Origin: Micractinium sp. NFX-FRZ
Taxonomy: Eukaryota > Chlorophyta > Trebouxiophyceae > Chlorellales > Chlorellaceae
NCBI GenBank assembly: GCA_029339195.1
Contig: JAPTJF010000151.1
Span: 1-64,000, forward strand
Length of the DNA: 64,000 nucleotides
Direction: 5' to 3'
Part shown: positions 55,945 through 64,000 of the stretch, piece after piece
Numbering within the stretch: position 1 is the stretch's first letter
Layout of the letters: each line of letters opens with the position of its first letter
The notes under the pieces: model-generated
Seen by the model: the letters and a program-made list of their open reading frames with translations, nothing else
What the model was told of the DNA's origin: nothing
Database searches by the model: none
Made by a program: the position numbers and the translations under genes

Positions 55945-57687
55945 ATTATTGTTAAGATCAACCAAGCACACAGACTTTGGCGGCCTGGACTAGACCATAC
56001 CAAACCACGTCACAACACCACGCCCGCGCCCACGCCCGCGCCCACCTGCTTGGTCTTGGCCTCGAGCACGCAGACCTTGGGGGTGACGGCGATGGTGACC
56101 TGGGGGCCCACGCACTCGGCGGGCACCTTCTCAGAGGGGGTGAACCTGGGGCAGGCAGGAGGGGGTGGGGGGGAGGGAGGCGGGGCCCGGTCAAGGGGCA
56201 GGAGTTCAGAAGACGGAAGTGGCCCAAGAGCTGGCGCATGGCTTCACAACACCCACTCCCCGGGCGTGTAGAAGGCGGTCTCAGCACACCTCTCTACACC
56301 ACTTCTCTTAGGGCGTGCAGCAGGAATGTGCCGCCTGCCTCCACCCCCATTCCCAGCAGGCAGTTGTGAACCCCGCTCACTCCTCGGGCGTGCAGAAGGC
56401 GGTTTCGATGGCGTGCGCGCTGGCCGCCAGGTCCTTGACGCTCTTCACCGCCGTCAGGTTCTTCAGGTCGTGGCTGTCCACAAAGTCGCCCAGGTTGCTC
56501 GAGTAGTCTGCACATTGCATGGATGCAGAATGGGCACATAGCAAGAATGTGAGGGCAGGCCAAAATGCTTCACGTTGTGGCTGTCCACGAAATCTCCCGG
56601 TTGCTGGAGTAGTCTGCAGGTTGTGATAAGGGGTTGCAGTTCGGTGCACCAATACGATACACAAGACACAAGGCTCGCCAACCCTCTCCCAGGTGGGAGC
56701 GGTCAGCTGAGGGGTGGCACCCAGGCTCACCCCCACCCCGCCAGCGCTGGCCAATCGGAGCAGACATACAGAAAGCAGGAAACACAAGGCTCACCAAACT
56801 CCCCCAGGTGGGACCAGTCGAACGAGGGGTGGGCCCACGACTCGGGCACCAAATCCTTCCACCCCTTGCCCAGCATGCCGCCCAGGAAGCCCTGCACGTC
56901 CTGCAGCAGGAAATGCCAGATGGGGGAACGCAGCAGGGGTGGGGAGGTGAAGGGTGGGTGGGGGTGGGTGCTGTGAGGCCATTCAAGAAGCTCTGCGCAC
57001 CTGCAAGGGAAGGGTGGTGTGTAATATGAAGGGATTTAAGGTGGATGTGTGCTTGATAGAGCACTGAATGCACGTTCGCTTGTTTGGCAGGATCTCTTAG
57101 GAATGACGCCCTGCCTTTCCCGCAGACAGCGCAGGTGGGGCCAGGGGCGGCATAGTGCGGCGGGCAGAGGGGAGGCACAGGATAGACGCAAGCAGGCGAC
57201 CAGGCAGGCGGTAGGCAGGCAGGCAGGCAGGCAAAGTGCATCAAGGAACACCGGGTGCAGGGTGTGGCAGGGAGGAGGGCCGGCAAGCAGGTCAGGCAGT
57301 GGTTGGCACACCGGCAGGTGCGGGCGGACGAGCGGGCAGGCAACCCCCGAGGGGGGCCCTCTCACCAGAGAGTCCCGCAGCGACAGCAGGCGGCGGTGGG
57401 AGGTGGCAAAGGAGGAGGCCAGCTCGTCTATGAAGTGCATCTGCATACCAGGGGGTGCTAGGGCTCTGGTGGGTTGCTGACGAGACAGGACGCGCCCGTG
57501 GGTGCTGGCCGGACGTGCCTCGGGGTGCACGACGCCTGGGCGGGCGCCGCCGGCGGCGGCAACCTTGAACGGCGCATCGACTCACCAGCATGTTCTCCAC
57601 TTGCTGGCCCGTGACGCCCTGCGCGCGAGCGGGGTGCGCGACGGCGCCCAGGGCCAGCAGAGCGACCAGGAAGTGCACGGCCCTCAT
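55055..57687 (-). CDS. Secreted cysteine-containing protein, paralog 2 (234 aa)
   Basis: Seven exons with matching phases: 57687-57586, 57440-57366, 56900-56795, 56507-56381, 56145-56046, 55670-55581 and 55159-55055. The signal peptide is MRAVHFLVALLALGAVAHPARAQ with cleavage probably after ARA. Conserved blocks shared with paralog 1 (33956-36441) are WKDLVPESW, SFDWSHLGEF, DYSSNLGDFVDSHDLKNL, FTPSEKVPAECVGPQ, VCEPSKLVLTKTPGFCTHKY and LGGALKSIPLTQLDISYQP. All six cysteines are conserved. Exons 3-7 have exactly the lengths of paralog 1 (106, 127, 100, 90, 105); exon 2 is shorter here (75 against 167), so the helical N-terminal region differs. The family and function are unrecognised. The two copies flank about 19 kb holding four unrelated genes. 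Confidence 0.85.
55903..55944 (+). repeat. (GCT)14 microsatellite
   Basis: Fourteen perfect GCT units in intron 5 of secreted paralog 2. Confidence 0.95.
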
Positions 57688-58248
57688 CCTAGCGCTGTGC
57701 AATGAGTCGTGACGATGTATGCGAGCGGCGAGGTGACCGGCGGTAGGCGGGCTGAAGAGCAAAACAGACGACAACCTCGAGGCTGTCGCCCCTCAAGTGC
57801 CGCCGCCCGCACGCTGCGCTGTGCATGCCCCATGGCAATGGCTGGCCGACCTGCCCCATGGCAAGCAAGACAGCTCTGCGTCCAGCTTGTTAATTTTAAA
57901 ATGGTGTTGGATTGAGAAGGTCCCCTTCAACCGCTTGCCCCTGGCAGTGCACCCCAACCGGTGCCTGCCAGCCTCCTGCTGCACTGTGCCGCACCCACCG
58001 CTCGCGCACTGGATGCCGCCAGTTGAAAAGTGGACCGCCAGGCACCTGAAGCCCGCATCTGCCCCTGAAGCTCTCGTCTACCCTGTGTGTCTTGACATCA
58101 CTCGTGTGCACACATGCAGTGCTCGCTCACAGGCAGAGGGGCAGGGGCGCGCATTGGAAGGCCGACCATGGAGGACCGGCTTTGGGCTGCCATCTTGGCT
58201 GGCCTAGCCGCTGCCGCCCTTGCACGCCTGCCGTCTTGCCTGGCCGGC
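57688..58248 (-). other. Upstream region of secreted paralog 2
   Basis: 561 bases up to the stop of the chalcone-isomerase-like gene. It includes an AT-rich TTAATTTTAAAATGG near 57890-57905. No gene is seen. Confidence 0.45.
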
Positions 58249-61200
58249 TCAACCGCTGCCGCCCTTGCGCGTCTGCCGCCGGATGTCGTCGGAATCAAGC
58301 AGCTTGCGGGCGCCTGCGGCCCACTCCTTGCGCGCGTCGGCCACCACTACAGCACGGCGACACGTGTGGCGCACACGCAGCACACACACACAGTCAGGTG
58401 TGCACAAGACAGCTGGTTGCGGGCGCTGGCGGCACGCAACCAGTTTGTGCGACATCAGGTGGAATTGGAGCGCACAGCACGATGTCACAAGTGAGCTGCC
58501 CAGGGGGCACCTTACACCTTACAGCGGTCGCAGCTTGCAGCGACAGCTGGCTGATTCCGCCGACAGGTCAAGCACCCACGCCAGCCCCACTCCCCCCTAT
58601 ACACACCGTGCAATGCACCCACCTGACTCGCTGCCCAGGAACATTTCGAACAAGCCCCGGCAGAGCCCCGCGGAGGGGATGGACACGTCAGCAACCATGG
58701 TTGCCCAGTCAGCGCGCCCCGGCCGCACCGCCACGTCCAGCGAGCCATCTGCAGGGGGAGGGCATGCATGGGGAGGGCGGCGTTGTGGGTGGGTGCATGG
58801 GTGGGTGGGAGAAAGGCAACAGTGTTCGTTTGTGTGCCCAGTCAGCATGCCCCAGCGATACCATCACGTCAGAAGTGCTGCCTGCATGGGCAGGGCAGGC
58901 GGGGACAGGGCAGGAGGGTGAGGTGAGCAACCATGTCTGGCCGGTGAGCATGCCCCTGGGCGCACAGTCAGCCACGTCTGCAAGGCAGGCAAGGGGCGGG
59001 AGGCGTGACGTGGACATCAACAAGGCGCGGGGCAGACACACATGTACAGAAGCGCCCACCTGTGTGGTGGTATGCACCATAAGATGTGTACCCCTGGCCT
59101 GCCTGCGTGTGGCAGCCCCTTTGTATGCCCACCCCCTGCCTGTGCCACCGATCCTGCCAGCGCAGCACACCGGCCGTACACGGGCAGGGCAGTACACCGC
59201 CAGTCACCTGTGCGGTACATCAGCATGATGTTGGTATCCTTGGTCAGGCTTTTGTCAAGGAAAAACTTTTTGAACTGGTCCAGGGAGGACGTGTCTGCAG
59301 GTGATAAACCGAAGGAGACAAGGGAGGTGGAGCATGTACGGGTCAAGGAAGGGGCAGGGAGGACGTGTCTGCGCGGGTTTGAAGGAAGGGGCAAGGGAGG
59401 TGGGTGGGGGCATGGGCAGGTCCAGGAACGGGCAGGGAAGGTGGGGCATGTGCCGGTCAAGGAAGGGGCAGGGAAGATGGTGCTGGGGGTGGGCAGGAAG
59501 AGTGCTGTCAGAACACAGTGGTGCACTGCAGAGGAGCCTGCCGCGGGAAGAACGAAAGAGGGGCAGGGCGGACGTGCGATGGAAAAAGGGCTCCGGCCCT
59601 GTCCAGGAACCGGCATGAAGGGAAACGGCTGGGCCCATTGTGCGAGAAAGGTTATGTTGAACTGCTCGAGGAACGGGGCACACCATGGACAGGGACGGAG
59701 AGCCACAGGCGCGCTTCAAGCGCACCACGCGGCCCTCGCCTTGACGCACATATTCAGAGAGTGCGCTCGCCCCACAGCATGCGGCCCTCGCCCCACCACA
59801 AACTGGGGGCGTGCCCTCACCTCCCATCAGCCGCATGCGGGGGGCCAGCTTGTCCTCGATTGCCTCCACAAACTGCGCGCCCTCCACGTCACGCAGCAGC
59901 TGCAACAGACAACGGATCATTTGCAGCTGGTTGATGGCATGCCTCATTCCACGGCACAAACTTGCGCCCTCCAGATCACGCAGCAGCTGCAGGCGCCTCG
60001 AAGCAGCCCACAGCCATGCGGCCAGGGCCCCCACCCCACCGCCATGGGCCCAACTCCCACCGGCACTGCCACTACCAGCAACAATGTAAGCACCCCCACC
60101 TGAATCTGCAGCGCCTTGACGCAGCCGCCATCCACCAGCGCCTGGCAGTAGTCGTCGTCGCTCTCAAAAAAGCCGCCCCTGGGTGTTTGTTCAGAATGGG
60201 TGGGGAGCACAGGCGTTGTGGGGGTGAAGGGTGAGCGGCGGGGGTTGGCCAACGGCAAGCGCCGTCCCAACGGCGAAGCAATCCCTGCTGTCTGTTCAAA
60301 GATGCACAGCAAGCAGAAAGCGACGGATGACACCTCTCTGCAGCCCCGCCAACCTGTTGCGCACGCCCAACTCCCGCGCCATCTTCTCCGCCTCGACATA
60401 CAGCATGACCGTGTAAACCTTGACGCCAATGAAGGCAATCTGCGTGCACACAAGGTTGAAGCACACAGAGTGTAAGCACACACGCGTCCCGTGGTGGCAA
60501 GTTCAAGCTGTGCACCGCAGATGATGAAGGGAGCTTGCAATGTGGTGATGAGGGGGACCTATGACAGGAACACAGTGTCTGCTGGAAAACATGTGCAGTG
60601 GGGGCAAAGCCGGAGGATGCAGTGGGGAGAAAAGTTTACGGGACGATTCACATACTTGCGACGCAACAAATGCGTTGACAATTCAGTCAGGGAGGAGCTG
60701 CTGCGCGGCGGCTGGGCCACTGGCTGCGCATGTACCAGCACCCACCAAGAGACCGCCAGTCCGCCCCCACCCACCTTCTTGCTGCGGCAGCCGCCGCCCA
60801 CGCAGCGCATCTCGTCTCCCAGCCACAGCTTCTGGACAAGAGGGAACTCCACACCCGATACAGACTCCTTGTAAGTGAGCATGGCGCGGGTGGTGAGGGT
60901 GCCGCTGCGCCGCCGCAGAACCCGGGTCGCCTGCTGCTGATGCTGCTGCCGCCGTGCCGGAGCTGCCAGCAGCGGGGATGAGCTGCCCAGGAAGGCAGCC
61001 GAGCCGCGGGGCACGTTGGCAGGCGCCAGGCATGCCTGCAGAAAGGGAGCGGCAGCAGAGGTTGGCAGTGGCGGTGGCGGTGGTGGTGGCAGCGGCGGCA
61101 GCGGCGGCAGAGGTGGGTGTGCGGCAGGCAGCGCGGGCTCGCTGGCATGTAACAGCAGCGATTATAAGATCGCGGAGTGGCTTCATATGCAAATGCGGGA

Positions 61201-61259
61201 TAGAGAGGTTCGGCAGCAGCAAGCCTCACCTTGGGCCGCACGCCGGCAGCGGTAGCCAT
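58249..61259 (-). CDS. Chalcone-isomerase-like, plastid fatty-acid-binding type protein
   Basis: Eight exons with matching phases: 61259-61230, 61035-60775, 60439-60354, 60178-60100, 59899-59821, 59294-59208, 58748-58623 and 58346-58249; 281 residues. The first about 70 residues are Ala/Arg/Ser-rich and look like a chloroplast transit peptide. The chalcone-isomerase fold follows: VSGVEFPLVQKLWLGDEMRC, IAFIGVKVYTVMLYVEAEK, LGVRNRGGFFESDDDYCQAL, LLRDVEGAQFVEAIEDKLAP, LDQFKKFFLDKSLTKDTNIM, and the last block IPSAGLCRGLFEMFLGSESV with a closing helix VADARKEWAAGARKLLD. In land plants this branch (CHI-like/FAP) includes plastid stroma proteins that bind fatty acids, and true chalcone isomerase evolved from it. 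Green algae lack the flavonoid pathway in its classical form, so fatty-acid binding rather than isomerase activity is the better guess. Exon 3 ends at a weak GTTGGC donor. Confidence 0.9.
59866..59998 (-). repeat. Duplicated acceptor and start of exon 5 (CHI-like gene)
   Basis: Bases near 59866-59909 (exon 5 start with its acceptor) recur at about 59954-59997 as GCGCCCTCCAGATCACGCAG and so on, about 87 bp upstream in transcript sense. Confidence 0.85.
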
Positions 61260-61593
61260 CGGCCTGCAAGATTGATGAGAGGGTTGAACAATGATTGGGA
61301 GGGTGGCACAGCAGGGCCCAGTGAGCGCAGGTGCAGGCAGCGGTGTAAGTACCTGAGCTGAGTGGTCATGTTGGTGACGGCTGGCGATCTAGATGCTGTC
61401 ACACAATTGTCAACAATTACCGTGCAAACCGATCGCTTGGTTCGAGAGAACCTTTGCTGGCGTGGCGTGGCGTGCCTGCTGTGCTTGCCTGGTCTTGCAT
61501 ACAGGAACACGATTTGCGCCCGCCAGCACGTTTGACACTACAGAGATCAGTCAATCCACGTCTGGTGGAAGTGATCTCGGAGCCAACCGCAGG
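61260..61593. promoter_or_regulatory. Short divergent promoter region
   Basis: Only 334 bases separate the starts of the chalcone-isomerase-like gene (-) and the unknown 246-residue gene (+), so both promoters overlap here. No recognisable element beyond that. Confidence 0.45.
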
Positions 61594-63542
61594 ATGGCCC
61601 ACCAGCGCAGTGGGCGCGACTTGCACCCCATCGGTTTTTCTGGCGGCAAGAACGAATACAGGTGCGTACCAGGCGCAAAACCGGTGCCCGCAGTGGGCGC
61701 AGACGCGCATGCGGGAGATGTTTTCCCGGTTGACTCGCGCCTGGCCCAGCCCCGTCTGCTGTGGCTGCGCTTGTGCTTGTCGGGAACGCCGCTGTGTAGC
61801 CGTTGCAGGTCTCCGGAATGCACATTTGAACCCGCCCCCGCCACCGCCGGTGCCACCGCTGCGGGGACAGCTGCACCCTGCCACGCTCGTCATTTCACAC
61901 TGTTTCCCCAGCGCAGGCGGGGCGTGCGCGAGGGCAACTACGCGGAGGAGATCCTGGCGGGGGACTGCAAGGGCCGCACCGGCTCTGTGCTGGACAAAGG
62001 CGGCGCCTTCTGCGGCGAGACCACCGCCTCGGCAGCCTACACCTCGCACGGTGCGCGCTCCTGTGCCGCATTCCTTAGTACCCTTTAATGAAGTGCGGTG
62101 GTGCATGCGCGGCAGCAGGCACGCAGCAGGCACTGCCTCACCCACCGTCGCCCCCATGCTGCAGGCAAGAGCGGCGCTGAGCTGTCGGCGGCATCGCGGC
62201 GCAAGGACGTGGAGCTCAAGTATGTGAAGTACGGAAAATCTACTGTCATGCCGGAGGACAAGACGGGCTTCTGGGCGTCGACAACGCAGCTGGCATACGG
62301 TCAGCGAGGGGGCGGGGTGGGTGGCAGGGGGCGGGGTGAGAGTGCTGGCGGTGTGGCTGGTTGCTGCTTCGGGTGGCGGGCATGCGTTGCGCAAGCGGCA
62401 GCGCCTGTCTGCAGCCATGCTAGCTGGCCGGACCCTTGATGCTTGAAGAAGCGCCTGCTCACACGTAGTGCGCCCTGCCTCCCGCCCGCATGAACTTCAT
62501 GAGAGGGGGCAGGGGGAGCGCCCGCACGCGGCAGCGGCAGCGACGGCAGCGGCGGCGACGGGCAGCGCCCCATCACCGCGCCCTCCAAGGTGCAGGACCT
62601 GCTGTGGGGCGCCAGCAAGTGGGACAACCGCAAGGCGAGTGGGGGGACAGCGGGCCAATGCCAGCGGCAAGGCCAGCGGCAAGGGGACGCTCCACTCCCT
62701 GAACACAGCCCGTGCTTCGCAGTGTGGGAAGAAAGTGCTGTTGAGCTCATGTGGACATCACATGTGGTGGGAGGCAATGCCAGTTCCGCTGCCCAGTTTG
62801 CTTGAAGAGGCTGTTCAGTGCAGTACTGGATGGCTGGCGCACTGCTAACCGCCAACCGCCTGCCTCCCTCCCCCCCAGCAGGTGCCTGTGAGCTCGCACG
62901 CCTACTCGCTGACCTCCGAGCGGCAGCGGCAGTTGGACCAGGAGGCGGCGGCCAGTCCGTACCGCACCGTGGAGAAGGTGCGTGTGTTGGGTGGAGGGGA
63001 AGTTGTATCAAAGCAGTGGGAGTGGGTGGTCAGGGCGGGCAGCTGCAGAAGGTGGGCAGGCACCAAGCAAGCAAGGGTGTTGGGTGGGTGCAGGCAAAGG
63101 TGAGGTGGGGGTTACCATGCAGCTCTGACGAGACAGAGTGTGCACTCTTTGACACCCGCTCACGATGCTTAGTGGAATGCCAAACGTCCACGCCCGCAGG
63201 GATGCCTTGAAGCTGCGGCGCAGGACAGCAGCGCCCGCCTGGCGGCGCGGCCGCCCATGGCGAGCCCCCACGACCCTTGCGGCGAGGAGTGAGCACAGCC
63301 GTCTGCCAAAACCTCATGCCTGTGTTGCCTTCTGGACTGTGGTAGCAGCTGGGGGCTGCTTGCTACCAAGAGTGGTTGTTGCTTCACTGATGCCAGGCGC
63401 CCACGTGCCCACTTCTCTCTTACGTTGGCCTTCCCCCTCTGAATGCAGCACCCAGACGGGGCGCAAAGCCAGCGGCGAATGCGTGTCCTTTTTTGACAAG
63501 GACTACCTGCGCATTGGGCTGCGCAAGCAAGGGAAGAAGTGA
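61594..63542 (+). CDS. Unknown conserved-looking protein (246 aa)
   Basis: Seven exons with matching phases: 61594-61661, 61917-62050, 62165-62299, 62513-62634, 62879-62977, 63200-63288 and 63449-63542. The protein is hydrophilic, with no signal peptide or membrane segment. It begins MAHQRSGRDLHPIGFSGG and contains REGNYAEEILAGDCKG, KDVELKYVKYGKS, DKTGFWASTTQLAY, a Gly/Ser linker, ITAPSKVQDLLWGASKWDN and a basic C-terminus FFDKDYLRIGLRKQGKK. Several short regular Tyr/Lys motifs suggest a structural or cytoskeleton-associated protein, but I recognise no family. Intron 4 seems to use a GC donor (AAG|GCGAGT), and intron 3 a weak GTCAGC donor. The acceptor of exon 5 is a CAGCAG doublet. TGTAA at 63789-63793 is the likely poly(A) signal. 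Confidence 0.7.
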
Positions 63543-63948
63543 AGCGGGAGCCTGCCGGTGCCAGCACACTGTTGGAAAGGCCCAGCAGCAGCAACAGCAA
63601 CACTAGCCACTGCTGCCGCTCCGCCGCAGCAACAGAAACTAGCAGCAGGAGGTGCAGGCCTTGGGGTGCGTGGGGCAACGCAGGGCTGAGGCAGCGGCGG
63701 CACTCGGGCACAACCCGGCGGCGGTTCGGCGAGCGGGGCAGCAGCAATGGTAGGGCCCCAATGCAGCAACTGCACTTCTGCCCCCACATGTAATTTTGGG
63801 AACTACATTTTCTTACACGTACTTGTCTGTGAAAACGTCAGGATGTGTGAGAAGCAGGAATACGAGGCCACAGCGATAAACAACATAGTCAGGGTGACAC
63901 TTGGGCAGCAGCAGGTTGTACAGAGTTCGGCTGCCAAGGGGCACTTGC
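63543..63948. other. Convergent 3' region
   Basis: 3' UTR of the 246-residue gene with TGTAA at 63789-63793. No gene is recognised. Confidence 0.5.
63789..63793 (+). terminator. Candidate poly(A) signal TGTAA
   Basis: TGTAA lies 247 bases after the stop of the preceding plus-strand gene. Confidence 0.45.
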
Positions 63949-64000
63949 TAAGCCTTGATCTTGTCGCCGACAGCAGATGTCGCCGCGCCCCCTTGGTGCT
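63949..64000 (-). CDS. Probable 3' end of a further minus-strand gene
   Basis: On the minus strand the window edge reads HQGGAATSAVGDKIKA and then stops at TAG (63951-63949). Composition and ending look coding, but only 16 codons are visible. An acceptor cannot be excluded at the window edge, and no family can be named. Confidence 0.35.

Noticed and set aside
1..64000. Search for tRNA, rRNA and transposon genes
   Set aside because: No cloverleaf with a GGTTCGAAT-type arm, no rRNA segment, and no transposase or reverse-transcriptase motif could be seen by eye. A covariance-model scan would be decisive.

Overview
The window looks like nuclear DNA of a very GC-rich green alga, most likely a Chlorella-type trebouxiophyte. 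The clues are coding third positions that are almost all G or C, short exons split by many GT-AG introns with GTGAG or GTGCG donors, Ala/Gln/Pro-rich low-complexity stretches, and TGTAA motifs 3' of several genes. That motif is the usual green-algal poly(A) signal. Gene models below were joined by hand from open frames, splice sites and matching intron phases. Exon coordinates are read directly from the sequence, but no transcript supports them.

Layout. 0.2-3.3 kb (+): 3' part of a C2-domain membrane-contact protein. 4.0-5.1 kb (+): a 102-residue protein with a myristoylation/palmitoylation N-terminus. 6.1-9.0 kb (+): exosome cap subunit RRP40. 9.8-17.5 kb (+): a 1112-residue protein with three or four divergent AP2-type DNA-binding modules. 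19.0-23.0 kb (+): an unknown multi-pass membrane protein. 25.9-31.9 kb (-): a 1222-residue Ala/Gln-rich protein with an RGG box and many LLxxLLQ helices. 34.0-36.4 and 55.1-57.7 kb (-): two paralogous secreted cysteine-containing proteins. 37.5-43.0 kb (+): the MCM-binding protein (MCMBP/ETG1). 44.0-46.5 kb (-): a C4HC3 zinc-finger protein. 47.8-48.3 kb (+): a small Tat-type thylakoid-lumen protein. 49.5-54.3 kb (-): a hydroxyproline-rich wall-type protein with a C-terminal domain I do not recognise. 58.2-61.3 kb (-): a chalcone-isomerase-like, probably plastidial, fatty-acid-binding protein. 61.6-63.5 kb (+): an unknown 246-residue protein. 63.9 kb to the end (-): the probable 3' end of a further gene.

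The genes form no operon or cluster with a shared pathway. They are an ordinary mix of housekeeping genes (RNA decay, DNA replication, plastid lipid metabolism) and lineage-specific secreted or nuclear proteins. Divergent pairs share promoter regions at 36.4-37.5, 46.5-47.8 and 61.26-61.59 kb.

The most striking signal is structural. In at least eight of the genes the introns carry degenerate, and once exact, tandem copies of the neighbouring exon edge together with its splice site. The spacing is mostly about 90-125 bp. In MCMBP the same process has duplicated the last 13 codons and the stop codon about four times. Other notable points are 118 bp of identity between the two secreted paralogs that suggests gene conversion, two apparent GC-AG introns, and a C26 pyrimidine tract placed directly against a splice acceptor.
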